A stretch of 64,000 bases of DNA, from NCBI RefSeq assembly GCF_021044685.1, contig NZ_CP088014.1, forward strand, positions 3,582,001 to 3,646,000. The letters are read 5' to 3'. Shown here piece by piece: positions 43,350 to 51,478 of the stretch. Source of the stretch: Bradyrhizobium daqingense (GTDB taxonomy: Bacteria > Pseudomonadota > Alphaproteobacteria > Rhizobiales > Xanthobacteraceae). Position 1 is the first letter of the stretch; the number at the start of each line of letters is the position of its first letter. The notes beneath the pieces are model-generated. The model ran no database searches. It saw only the letters and a list, made by a program, of their open reading frames with translations, and was not told where the DNA came from. Both the position numbers and the translations under genes were made by a program.

Positions 43350-45389
43350 TCACGGGCTTGCGACCTGCTGCAGCGTGTTGAAGCGCGCCTTTTGCTCGCT
43401 GCTCAGCGTGGCATAGAACTCGTCCAGGGCGGGTTCGACCAGCTTGGCGGCGGTCAACATAGCCTCAAGCCGGTGCTGCATCGTCTCCAGCCGTCCTACC
43501 GGTGTCAGCGGCGCATCGTTCGGACAGGCCGCCTGTAGGCCCTCGACGCCCTTCGCCGTCGCTTCGCTGAGGCGGTCGAGCGCCTCCTTCTGCTTACCTG
43601 CGGGGTGGAGCACAGCCTCGATCCTCTGGATCGGCAACTGCGTGAGCCCGGACTTCGGATCGGCGCAGCCTTCGGCACTGGCCTCCTGCTGCTGCGGCGA
43701 ACGCTCGCCGACATTGGGACCAAGTGCATTGAAGCTGGCCTTCTGTTCGTCACTGAGCGAGTTGTAGAAATTCTCCAGTGCCGGTCGAACGATCTTGACG
43801 GCTTCAAGCGTCGCGCTGATGCGGTTCATCATCGCCCGCAAGCGGCCAGGGGGAGTCAGTGCATAAGTCTCCGTGCAGGAGTCCTTGAACACACCGGCGG
43901 CGTTGGCCGCCGCCGACTTGAGCTCATCAAGCAGTGTGCGTTGCTCCGGCGTCGGCCGCACCGCCCGTGCGATATCGGCAAGCGGCCAGGCGGTCACGCC
44001 CTTGTCCGGCGTGGCGCACAATTGCTGAAGCATCTGCGGAGGCACACTGGCACGCTGGCGCGCGCGGTTGCCGCCGCCGGCTTGCGGATAGTCATACGGG
44101 TTGGTGCTGGCATAGGCGGAATAGGGGCCGTCACCACCCCAGAACACGGTGTCGACGAAGTCGTCATAGGCGTATGCCCAATATCCGGGCTCGTAGCCAT
44201 GGGACCAGAACGTGTAGTTGAAGATGTCGGAATAGGCGTAAGGCCAGAACACGGGCCCCAGCCACGCCACGAACACCGCGGGATGACGGTGACGCCAGGC
44301 CTGTCGGGGACCCCAGCCGCTTTGGCGCGTGACGAGCGCCGCTTGAGTCTGCGACGTGGCCTGCTCGCGGAAGCGCGCCGCAAACCGTCCGCGCTCGGCG
44401 GCCTGCGCGGCGGCTGCAAGTGCCGGAGCGCGCCCCGCCGGAGCCTGCAGTCCAAGCCGCTGCTGGCGCGCGAGATCCATTTGCTGCGCGCGCTGCTCAC
44501 GGCCGAGCAGGCGGTTCTGCGCCTGGAGCAGTCGCTGCTGTGCGCGCTGCGCTTGCGTGCCTTCCGGCCTTTGCGACTGCAATTGCTGCACACGCTGCTG
44601 CAGGCGTTCGATGCGAGTCTGGCGCTCCGTCGTCTGGCGCGACAGCATTTCGCGCTGCCGTTGCTCGACCTGCTGCGAGCGCTGTTGGACACGTTGCTCG
44701 CGCTCCAGAAGACGGCTCTGCGACTGCAGCAACCGTTGCTGCTGTTGCTGCGCCCTTGCGCCTTCCGGCTTCTGCGATTGCAATTGCTGCACGCGCTGCT
44801 GCAAGCGGTCGATGCGGTCTTGGCGTTCCGCGGATTGGCGCGACAGCATCTCACGCGGCGGCCCCGGTCGCTGGCTTACGGCCGGGGGTGCACTTGGACG
44901 CGAAGGGGCGGCGATATGCGGCGTCGGCCGCGGCGCCATGGCCGGACGTTCGGCCGCTGCCGGCGGCCGATGGAATTCGCGCCGGGGCGCGGCCACCTGC
45001 GGGGCGGTTCGGGGGGCACTGATATGAGGGGTCGAGCGCGGTGGCGGTGAGGCGATGTGCGGCGCCGGAGGCGCCGGACGTGGCGCCATCGCCGGTCGCT
45101 GCGGCATGGCTGGCGGCGCGGCGGGACGCGCCATGGCAGGCGGCGCCGACGGACGAGCCATGGCCGGCGGTGCCGCCGGACGAGCCATGGCCGGTGGTGC
45201 TGACGGACGGGCCATGGCCGGTGGTGCTGCTGGTCGGGCCATGGCTGGTGGTCCTGCTGGCGGCGCTGCGGCTGGCCCTGGCGGTCCTCCACCCCGTCCG
45301 TGTCCGAGGGGTCCCTGGGCCGGCGCGCTCGTCGTCAGCATCGAGACGCCAACCAAAACAGCCGTCAGGCAAACGCCACGCGGAAGCAT
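43350..45389 (-). CDS. Large secreted protein with Pro/Ala repeats, Gln-rich coiled coil and LTXXQ-type C-terminus
   Basis: The 679-aa product has a signal peptide (LTAVLVGVSMLTTSAPAQG). Five 9-residue units of the form AMARP(A/S)APP follow at residues about 46-95, then Pro-rich sequence, then two similar Gln/Arg-rich coiled-coil blocks with LQQRVQQLQSQ (about 190-320). A Tyr/Trp-rich segment has PYAYSDIFNYTFWSHGYEPG. Two related helical domains of the Spy/LTXXQ kind end the chain (residues about 450-679, SDEQKASFNALG and SSEQKARFNTLQQ). It is probably periplasmic and possibly metal- or envelope-stress-related. The start at 45389 follows GGGAG. Its 3' end is duplicated at 31625. Confidence 0.8.
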   Translation of the reverse strand: MLPRGVCLTAVLVGVSMLTTSAPAQGPLGHGRGGGPPGPAAAPPAGPPAMARPAAPPAMARPSAPPAMARPAAPPAMARPSAPPAMARPAAPPAMPQRPAMAPRPAPPAPHIASPPPRSTPHISAPRTAPQVAAPRREFHRPPAAAERPAMAPRPTPHIAAPSRPSAPPAVSQRPGPPREMLSRQSAERQDRIDRLQQRVQQLQSQKPEGARAQQQQQRLLQSQSRLLEREQRVQQRSQQVEQRQREMLSRQTTERQTRIERLQQRVQQLQSQRPEGTQAQRAQQRLLQAQNRLLGREQRAQQMDLARQQRLGLQAPAGRAPALAAAAQAAERGRFAARFREQATSQTQAALVTRQSGWGPRQAWRHRHPAVFVAWLGPVFWPYAYSDIFNYTFWSHGYEPGYWAYAYDDFVDTVFWGGDGPYSAYASTNPYDYPQAGGGNRARQRASVPPQMLQQLCATPDKGVTAWPLADIARAVRPTPEQRTLLDELKSAAANAAGVFKDSCTETYALTPPGRLRAMMNRISATLEAVKIVRPALENFYNSLSDEQKASFNALGPNVGERSPQQQEASAEGCADPKSGLTQLPIQRIEAVLHPAGKQKEALDRLSEATAKGVEGLQAACPNDAPLTPVGRLETMQHRLEAMLTAAKLVEPALDEFYATLSSEQKARFNTLQQVASP
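45105..45254 (-). repeat. In-frame 27-bp tandem repeat coding for Pro/Ala-rich 9-residue units
   Basis: Five units coding AMARP(A or S)APP, alternating Ala and Ser at the sixth position, lie inside the LTXXQ-type gene. At DNA level each contains GGCCATGGC or a close variant. The alternation suggests duplication of a two-unit block. Confidence 0.75.
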
Positions 45390-45494
45390 GATCTTGGCTC
45401 CCAACTCGTAATCGCCCACGACTTTCAACGCACAGACGGCGCAATCGTTCGTTCTTGGCCACGGCCGGCATTGCGATCTTCCGACGCAGGCAGC

Positions 45495-46709
45495 TCAAGA
45501 GAAATCCTGCGTCAGGATCGCAGCGAACCGCTCCAGCGCCCAGTCGACGTGGTCGGTCGTGATCACCAGCGGCGGGGCGATGCGGATCGTATGCTCATGG
45601 GTATCCTTGGCGAGGATGCCCTTGCCCTGCAGCGCCTCGCAGTAGCGGCGTGCCCGCCCGGCCTCGGGATGAAGCTCGACCGCCAGCATCAAGCCGCGGC
45701 CACGCACCTCGCGGATCGTGTTGGCGCGGATATCCCTCAAGCCGTCCAGAAAGCGCGCGCCCTGCCTGGCCGCGTTCTCGATCATGCCTTCATCGACCAG
45801 CACGCGCATCGCCGCGCGCGCCACGGCGCAGGCGAGCGGGTTGCCGCCAAAGGTCGAACCGTGTTGCCCGGGCCTCAATGTCCCGAGCACGTCGTTGTTC
45901 GAGAGCACGGCCGACACCGGATAGAAGCCGCCGGACAGGGCTTTGCCGAGCAGCGTCACGTCAGCCTCGATTCCCTCGTGCTGTTCGGCAAGCAGCTTGC
46001 CGGTGCGGCCGAGCCCGGTCTGGATCTCATCGAGCACCAGCATCACGTTGTTGGCGGTGCAGAGCTCCCGCACCTCAGTGAAATAGCCGGATGGGGGAAT
46101 GATGACACCGGCTTCGCCCTGGATCGGCTCGACCAGAAAGGCGACGGTGTTTGGCGTGATGGCGGCTTCCAGCGCCGCGGCGTCGCCGAACGGGATGATC
46201 CTGAAGCCGGGCGCGAACGGGCCGAAGTGCGTGCGCGTCCCGGGGTCGGTTGAAAAGCCGACGATGCCCAGCGTGCGTCCGTGGAAATTATTGGCGCAGA
46301 CGATGATCTCGGCCTGGCCGTCCGGCACGCCCTTCACCTCATAGCCCCATTTGCGCACCGACTTGATCGCGCTCTCGACCGCCTCGGCGCCGCTGTTCAT
46401 CGGCAGCACCTTGTGGGAGCCGGTCAGCGCCGCGATCTCTTCGTAGAAGGGGGCGAGCTGGTCGTTGTGGAAGGCGCGCGAGGTAAGCGTCAGCCTGTGC
46501 GCCTGTTCCACCATCGCTGCCAGGATCTTGGGGTGGCAGTGGCCTTGGTTGACCGCCGAATAAGCGGAGAGGCAATCGAGGTAGCGGTTGTCTTCGGTAT
46601 CCCAGACCCAGACACCTTCGCCGCGCGACAGGACGACGCCGATCGGCTCGTAATTATGGGCGCCAAAGCGTGCCTCCGTCGCAACGAAATCAGTGACCGA
46701 CGCGCTCAT
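45495..46709 (-). CDS. rocD: Ornithine aminotransferase
   Basis: The 404-aa class III PLP aminotransferase matches ornithine-oxo-acid transaminase. It shows [20 protein letters not shown] at the substrate site, [14 protein letters not shown] for the phosphate group, [13 protein letters not shown] with the PLP-contacting Asp, and the Schiff-base Lys in [16 protein letters not shown] (residue about 255). The Tyr in [10 protein letters not shown] is a known marker that separates ornithine-specific enzymes from other omega-aminotransferases. It converts ornithine and 2-oxoglutarate to glutamate semialdehyde and glutamate. No other arginine or ornithine gene is adjacent. Confidence 0.92.
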   Translation of the reverse strand: MSASVTDFVATEARFGAHNYEPIGVVLSRGEGVWVWDTEDNRYLDCLSAYSAVNQGHCHPKILAAMVEQAHRLTLTSRAFHNDQLAPFYEEIAALTGSHKVLPMNSGAEAVESAIKSVRKWGYEVKGVPDGQAEIIVCANNFHGRTLGIVGFSTDPGTRTHFGPFAPGFRIIPFGDAAALEAAITPNTVAFLVEPIQGEAGVIIPPSGYFTEVRELCTANNVMLVLDEIQTGLGRTGKLLAEQHEGIEADVTLLGKALSGGFYPVSAVLSNNDVLGTLRPGQHGSTFGGNPLACAVARAAMRVLVDEGMIENAARQGARFLDGLRDIRANTIREVRGRGLMLAVELHPEAGRARRYCEALQGKGILAKDTHEHTIRIAPPLVITTDHVDWALERFAAILTQDFS

Positions 46710-46936
46710 CTGCCGTCACTCCATTGCTGCGCGCCGGCGGCCCAACGGGTGCGCCGGCCGCGCTCAAACTGATGTGGGTATCGCTCTGCCCACTCGGAAG
46801 CCCTGATGCGTCCGACGGCGCGGCGCGGCCGATTTGCCCGGATTCTCAGATGGTTCTGCCGAACCACAGCACGTCGTCCGCCGACCAACTTTCTACTGTG
46901 CATGGGGTTGTTTTCGCAGTTTTGTTTTCGCCCCCC

Positions 46937-48157
46937 TCAGCGAAGCGCGCAGGGCACGCTCAAAAAGCCCCGAAACCGGACCCGTCCACCCCGCACCGGC
47001 TGGCCGCTGACGGCATAGTTCGGGAAGCGCGCCAGGAAGCGTGAGATCGCGACGGCGCCCTCCAGCCGCGCCAGCGCCATGCCCGCGCATTGATGCGCGC
47101 CGGTGGCGAAGGCGAGGTGCCGGTTCGGCGTGCGCGCGATGTCGAAACGCTCGGGGTCCGGAAACTGCGCGGGGTCGCGGTTGGCCGCGCCGATGCACAG
47201 CGTCACCGACGTGCCGGCATCGAGCATGACGCCGCCGAGCTCCACCTTCTCGGTCGTCATGCGGTTGCCGAGCTGGTTCGAGCTTTCGTAGCGCAGCACC
47301 TCCTCGACCGCGGTCTTGATCAGGTCGGGGTGGTCGATCAGGCGCTGCTTCTGGTCGGGATTGCGGTCCAGCGCGACGAGGCCGTTGCCGATCAGATTGG
47401 TCGTGGTCTCGTGGCCGGCATTTAGCAGGAAGATGCAATTGTGCAGCAGTTCCTTCTCCGTCAGCCGCTCGCCGTTCTCTTCTCCCTGGATCAGGCGCGT
47501 CAGCACGTCTCGCTCGGGATTGCCGGGCCTTGCGCGCCGCCGCGCGACCAGCGTTTCGAGATAGGCGAGGAAGTCCGTCACCGCCTTGTTGCCGCGCGTA
47601 GCCGCTTCCGGCGACACCACCGGCTCGAGCGCACCGAGAATCGCCAGCGACCAGTCGCGCAGCGGTCCGCGCTCGTCGTGAGGCACGTCGAGCAGATTGC
47701 CGATGACTTCGATCGGAATGGACGCGGCAAAATCCTCGATCAGCTCGCAAGTCCCCTTGGCGGCGATCGCATCGAGCAGGCCGTCGACCAGCTTGATGAG
47801 ATCGCTCTCCATGCCCGCGATCGCACGCGGCGACAGCGCGCCCATGATCAGGCGGCGCACGCGGGTATGCGCGGGCGGATCGTTGAAGACGAGGCTCGTG
47901 GTGTGGTGCTCGTAAAGCGGCGTGGCGCCGTATTTCGGCGCGAACTCGCGCTTCTTGTCCGAGCTGAACGATTTGGTGTTCTTGTAGGTGGTGACGAGAT
48001 CGTCGAAGCGGGTCAGGAACACGGTGCCATTGCGCAGGCGCTTGACCGGCTCGTTCTCCCGCAGTGCACGATAGGTCGGATAGGGGTTGTCGTAGAACTC
48101 CGGCGTCAGCTTCTCGAGGTCGAAGCTAGCCGCCAGCGCCTTCGCATCTGCGTTCAT
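46937..48157 (-). CDS. Cytochrome P450
   Basis: The 406-aa soluble bacterial P450 shows the oxygen-binding I-helix (AGHETT, 247-252), the K-helix ExxR (Glu286, Arg289) and the haem loop FATGAHQCAG with the thiolate Cys357. There is no membrane anchor. It should hydroxylate a small hydrophobic compound using an external ferredoxin and reductase, neither of which is adjacent. It is divergent from a split ThDP-decarboxylase gene pair (105 bp between starts), which may share regulation. Confidence 0.93.
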   Translation of the reverse strand: MNADAKALAASFDLEKLTPEFYDNPYPTYRALRENEPVKRLRNGTVFLTRFDDLVTTYKNTKSFSSDKKREFAPKYGATPLYEHHTTSLVFNDPPAHTRVRRLIMGALSPRAIAGMESDLIKLVDGLLDAIAAKGTCELIEDFAASIPIEVIGNLLDVPHDERGPLRDWSLAILGALEPVVSPEAATRGNKAVTDFLAYLETLVARRRARPGNPERDVLTRLIQGEENGERLTEKELLHNCIFLLNAGHETTTNLIGNGLVALDRNPDQKQRLIDHPDLIKTAVEEVLRYESSNQLGNRMTTEKVELGGVMLDAGTSVTLCIGAANRDPAQFPDPERFDIARTPNRHLAFATGAHQCAGMALARLEGAVAISRFLARFPNYAVSGQPVRGGRVRFRGFLSVPCALR

Positions 48158-48263
48158 CCCGTTATACTCGCCGGTTAAAGCCGATATGCCGTTTTTGTTG
48201 TTCTGGTCGACGCGTGCCTGCGTCTACAGTCTTCGAAACACTGCTAGCCGACCGGACAGGAAA

Positions 48264-48806
48264 ATGCACGCGCGCGCTGACGCTCCCGACACGGCCCCGA
48301 GTTGGCCAGACGATATTTTCGCGACATTGCAACGCTTCGACGTCCGGCAGGTGCCTTACGTGCCCGACGCCGGCCATTCCAAGCTGATCCAGCGCGTGTT
48401 GGGCTCCTCGACGATGCGCGGCATTCCGCTGACGACGGAGGAGGAGGGCGTTGCGCTCTTGGCGGGCGCCTGGACCGGCGGGCAGCGCGGCGTGCTGCTG
48501 ATGCAGTCGAGCGGCGTCGGCAATTGCATCAACATGCTCTCGCTGATCCCGATCCTGCGCTTTCCGTTCCTCACCCTCGTGACGATGCGCGGCGAGTGGG
48601 GTGAATTCAATCCGTGGCAGGTGCCGATGGGATCGACCACGCAAGGCGTGTTCGAACTCTCCGGCGTCCAGGTGCTGCGCGCCTCGCACGCCGCCGAGGT
48701 GCCGGCCGTGCTGGAGGCTGCTGCATCGCAGGCCTTCAACGCGCTCACCCCCACCGCCGTCCTTCTGTCGCAGCGCCTGATCGGCGCCAAGGTTTTCACC
48801 AAATGA
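48264..48806 (+). CDS. ThDP-binding decarboxylase, N-terminal (pyrimidine-binding) subunit
   Basis: The 180-aa protein corresponds to the pyrimidine-binding domain of ThDP enzymes and resembles the alpha subunit of two-part sulfopyruvate decarboxylases (ComD type). Readable parts are YVPDAGHSKLIQRVL, LTTEEEGVALLAGAW with the Glu that activates ThDP, and MQSSGVGNCINMLSL. The partner domain is coded by the next gene, overlapped by ATGA, so a heteromeric enzyme is expected. Substrates in this group include sulfopyruvate and phosphonopyruvate. The start at 48264 follows ACAGGA. Confidence 0.8.
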   Translation: MHARADAPDTAPSWPDDIFATLQRFDVRQVPYVPDAGHSKLIQRVLGSSTMRGIPLTTEEEGVALLAGAWTGGQRGVLLMQSSGVGNCINMLSLIPILRFPFLTLVTMRGEWGEFNPWQVPMGSTTQGVFELSGVQVLRASHAAEVPAVLEAAASQAFNALTPTAVLLSQRLIGAKVFTK

Positions 48807-49393
48807 ACAAGGCCAATCTCCTCGACCGCCGCCAGGTGGTGTCCACGCTACTGGCCAACCGAAAGGACGTGGTTGCGATCGGAGGCCTGGGTGCCTCCAC
48901 CAACGACATGTGCGCGGCTGGCGATCACGCCCGCAACTTCTATCTCTGGGGCGGCATGGGCGGCGCCGCGATGATCGGTCTCGGGCTGGCGCTGGCGCAG
49001 CCGAAGCTGCCCGTGCTCGTCATCACCGGCGACGGCGAGATGCTGATGGGCATGGGCAGCCTTGCCACCATCGCTCTGCAGAAACCGTCCAACCTGTCCA
49101 TCGTGGTGCTGGACAACGAGGCTTATGGCGAGACGGGCGGCCAGACCAGCCACACCTCTGCAGCCGCCGATCTCGTCGGCGTCGCCAAGGCCTGCGGCAT
49201 TGCCGACAGCCAGTCGATCTCGACCATGGCCGAGGTGGAGGCCTTCGCCAAGGCCGTCCACGACGTCTCGGCCGGGCCCCGCTTTGCCAATGTGAAGATC
49301 GACAGCGCCAATCTGGAGCGGATCCTGCCAACCCGGGACGGGACCTACATCGTCAACCGGATCCGTGGTGACCTCGGCTTCCAGCCGATCTAG
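48803..49393 (+). CDS. ThDP-binding decarboxylase, C-terminal (diphosphate-binding) subunit
   Basis: The 196-aa partner carries the ThDP-diphosphate/Mg motif: GDGE at 76-79 and Asn105 in VVLDNEAYGETGG, the standard spacing for GDG-x26-N. The sequence LWGGMGGAAMIGLGLALA before it and QTSHTSAAADL after it fit the beta subunit of sulfopyruvate/phosphonopyruvate decarboxylase-like enzymes (ComE type). It overlaps the preceding gene by 4 bp. The true 2-oxoacid substrate is not known, and no coenzyme M or phosphonate gene is nearby. Confidence 0.82.
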   Translation: MNKANLLDRRQVVSTLLANRKDVVAIGGLGASTNDMCAAGDHARNFYLWGGMGGAAMIGLGLALAQPKLPVLVITGDGEMLMGMGSLATIALQKPSNLSIVVLDNEAYGETGGQTSHTSAAADLVGVAKACGIADSQSISTMAEVEAFAKAVHDVSAGPRFANVKIDSANLERILPTRDGTYIVNRIRGDLGFQPI

Positions 49394-49481
49394 GAGGCCG
49401 GCTTGGCGCCTCCGTCCTGCACGGAGGCCGTGTACTCAGGCGACTTCTATCGAATCTAGAGGTTGCGATGCAGCATAGTGC

Positions 49482-49512
49482 TTGACTTTTGCGTGGGTGA
49501 GTGCTTACTCAC
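49482..49512 (+). promoter_or_regulatory. Promoter and TetR-type operator of the efflux operon
   Basis: TTGACT at 49482-49487 and TTACTC at 49505-49510 are separated by 17 bp, a plausible -35/-10 pair. GTGAGTGCTTACTCAC at 49497-49512 is a perfect inverted repeat (6-bp arms, 4-bp centre) that covers the -10 element. This matches self-repression by the TetR-family protein encoded directly downstream. Confidence 0.7.
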
Positions 49513-49516
49513 TAGC

Positions 49517-50218
49517 ATGAGCTCATTGCGTATGACGAGCGACCTGAGGCGTCAATTGATCCTCGGTGCCGCGAAACGCTGCTTTGCCCGACACGGCTAT
49601 AACGGCACCACGACCAAGAGCGTGGCGGCCGCCGCTGCCATTTCCGAGGCGCTGCTGTTCAAGCATTTCCCGTCCAAGGCGGCGCTTTACGCCGAGATCC
49701 TGAGCGACGAATGCGAGGCGGACCCGGCCCTGATGGAGCTGCTCGAGCGGGAGCCGTCGACGGCTGCCCTTGTCGAGCTGATCCGCGGCATGGTCCAGCA
49801 TTTCCTCGCGATCGCGGACGGGCCCGACCAGGAAGAAGCGCAGCGCCTGCGGCTGATGGCCACGAGCCATCTGGATGATGGCGAATTCGCCCGCTTGCTG
49901 TATGCCAAGATCGAGACGCTGATCGGGACCGTCTTCGTCACCTCGCTGGAACGGGCGATTGCAAGTGGTGATGCGCGGCCCTGCACGGGCGATCCGCTCA
50001 ACCTGTTCTGGTTCGCGCATCATGCGGTGATGACCGTGGCGCTGACCAGGCTGCCGGCTACGCCCTGTCTCGCTTACGGCAAGGCGAACGATCTGGAGCG
50101 GCAGCTCTGTGAGTTCCTCCTGAGGGGTATCGGACTTAACGACGCCGCAATTGCTTCGCATCTGGGCCACGATCAGGCCACGGACGCGGGCAGGACGGCG
50201 ATTGCAGAAAGTGCATGA
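49517..50218 (+). CDS. TetR/AcrR family repressor of the adjacent RND efflux genes
   Basis: The 233-aa regulator has the TetR DNA-binding domain (LILGAAKRCFARHGYNGTTT, SEALLFKHFPSKAALYAEIL). Two starts compete: ATG at 49517, which falls almost at the predicted transcription start and would make a leaderless mRNA, and ATG at 49532 (MTSDLRRQ). The first is given here. The stop is separated by one base from the ATG of the membrane-fusion protein, so the three genes form one operon under the operator at 49497. Confidence 0.9.
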   Translation: MSSLRMTSDLRRQLILGAAKRCFARHGYNGTTTKSVAAAAAISEALLFKHFPSKAALYAEILSDECEADPALMELLEREPSTAALVELIRGMVQHFLAIADGPDQEEAQRLRLMATSHLDDGEFARLLYAKIETLIGTVFVTSLERAIASGDARPCTGDPLNLFWFAHHAVMTVALTRLPATPCLAYGKANDLERQLCEFLLRGIGLNDAAIASHLGHDQATDAGRTAIAESA

Positions 50219-50219
50219 C

Positions 50220-51410
50220 ATGAACATCGTAGCCGAACACAAGATATCGGGCGAGCCGATCGACAAAGCGCCGAAGCGTCCGGTCAAGCCGGTGCGCTGG
50301 TTCATCATCGTCGGCACGCTTCTGGCCGTGCTCGTCGGTGGTCTCGTCTGGTTCAACTATTTCCGCGGCCAGATGATCAAGCAATTCTTCGCCAACAACA
50401 AGCCGCCGCCGACCGCAGTCAGCGCGGCCGAGGCGAAGTCCGAGGTGGTGCCGAACCTGCTAACGGCGGTCGGCAGCCTCGTTGCCGTGCATCAGGTCGA
50501 CGTCTCCGCCGACGTCAACGGCCGCGTTACCGAGATCAAGTTCGAGCCGGGCACGCGTGTCGAAGCCGGCACGCCGCTGGTGCAGCTGTTCGATGCGCCG
50601 GAGCAGGGCGATCTCGCCAACTACAAGGCACAGGCCACCGTCGCGCAGCTCTCGCTCGACCGCGCCAAGCAGCTGGCCGCGCGCCAGTTCGGTCCGCAGG
50701 CGACCGTCGATACCGCGCAGGCCGCCTACGACCAGGCGCAGGCGGGCATCGCCAAGACCGAAGCGTTGATCTCGCAGAAGCTGGTGCGCGCGCCGTTCTC
50801 CGGCGATCTCGGCATGCGCAAGGTCGAGGTCGGCCAGTATCTCACCGCCGGCACGGCGATCGTCTCGTTGACCGATCTGTCCGAGTTGTGGGCCAACTTC
50901 ACGGTGACGGAAAAGGATTCCGGCAGCCTGAAGGTTGGACAGGTCGTGCGGTTGAAGGTCGACGCCTATCCGGGCCGTACCTTCGAGGGCAAGATCACCA
51001 CGATCGAGCCGCAAATCTCGACCGACACCCGCAATATCCGCGTGCAGGCGACGATTGCCAATCCGGAGAAGATCCTCAAGCCCGGCATGTTCGTGACCAC
51101 CACGGTGGTGCTGCCGGAGAAGCCGGCCGTGATCACCGTGCCGGAAACGGCGGTCGACTACACGCTGTATGGCGACTCCGTGTTCGTGATCACCGAGAAG
51201 AAGGAAGAGGACGGCAAGACCAGCCTATCCGCGGTGCGCACCTTCGTGCAGACCGGCAACCGGGTCGAAGGCCGCGTCGAGATCGTCAAGGGCCTGAAGG
51301 CAGGCGACAAGGTCGTCGCCCTCGGCCAGCTCAAGCTGCAATCGGGCGCGCCGGTTTCGATCTCAACCGATCCGGCCCCGGCAATTCCGGCGCAGCCGCC
51401 GCGCTACTGA
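50220..51410 (+). CDS. RND efflux periplasmic adaptor (membrane fusion protein)
   Basis: The 396-aa adaptor has one N-terminal membrane helix (WFIIVGTLLAVLVGGLVWF, residues about 26-45) and a first lipoyl half (VDVSADVNGRVTEIKFEPGT). A short coiled-coil hairpin, a second lipoyl half (LVRAPFSGDLGMRKVEVGQY) and beta-barrel/membrane-proximal domains (TDLSELWANFTVTEKDSG) follow. It links the RND pump to an outer-membrane channel, for which no gene is present here. It is most like the MexH/MdtA branch. Confidence 0.92.
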   Translation: MNIVAEHKISGEPIDKAPKRPVKPVRWFIIVGTLLAVLVGGLVWFNYFRGQMIKQFFANNKPPPTAVSAAEAKSEVVPNLLTAVGSLVAVHQVDVSADVNGRVTEIKFEPGTRVEAGTPLVQLFDAPEQGDLANYKAQATVAQLSLDRAKQLAARQFGPQATVDTAQAAYDQAQAGIAKTEALISQKLVRAPFSGDLGMRKVEVGQYLTAGTAIVSLTDLSELWANFTVTEKDSGSLKVGQVVRLKVDAYPGRTFEGKITTIEPQISTDTRNIRVQATIANPEKILKPGMFVTTTVVLPEKPAVITVPETAVDYTLYGDSVFVITEKKEEDGKTSLSAVRTFVQTGNRVEGRVEIVKGLKAGDKVVALGQLKLQSGAPVSISTDPAPAIPAQPPRY

Positions 51411-51421
51411 CACATACACTC

Positions 51422-51450
51422 AAGTGATCCGGCTCGGCCGGATCACTTTT
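51422..51450 (+). terminator. Strong hairpin between adaptor and pump genes
   Basis: AAGTGATCCGGC and GCCGGATCACTT form a perfect 12-bp stem with a 3-base loop, and the second arm runs into TTTT. It starts 11 bp after the adaptor stop and ends 29 bp before the pump ATG. It could be a partial terminator that lowers pump expression, or an mRNA processing/stability element. Confidence 0.65.
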
Positions 51451-51478
51451 CTTGAGACAAAGAATCGAGATCGCCGCG

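Noticed and set aside
43605..45050. Long plus-strand frame opposite the LTXXQ-type gene
   Set aside because: It consists of Arg/Ala/Leu-rich low-complexity sequence produced by the repeats of the true gene; no signal or domain is visible.
48264..49393. Reading the two ThDP genes as one frameshifted acetolactate-synthase-like gene
   Set aside because: Each part has its own start, the overlap is a normal ATGA, and two-subunit decarboxylases of this size are known, so no lesion is needed.
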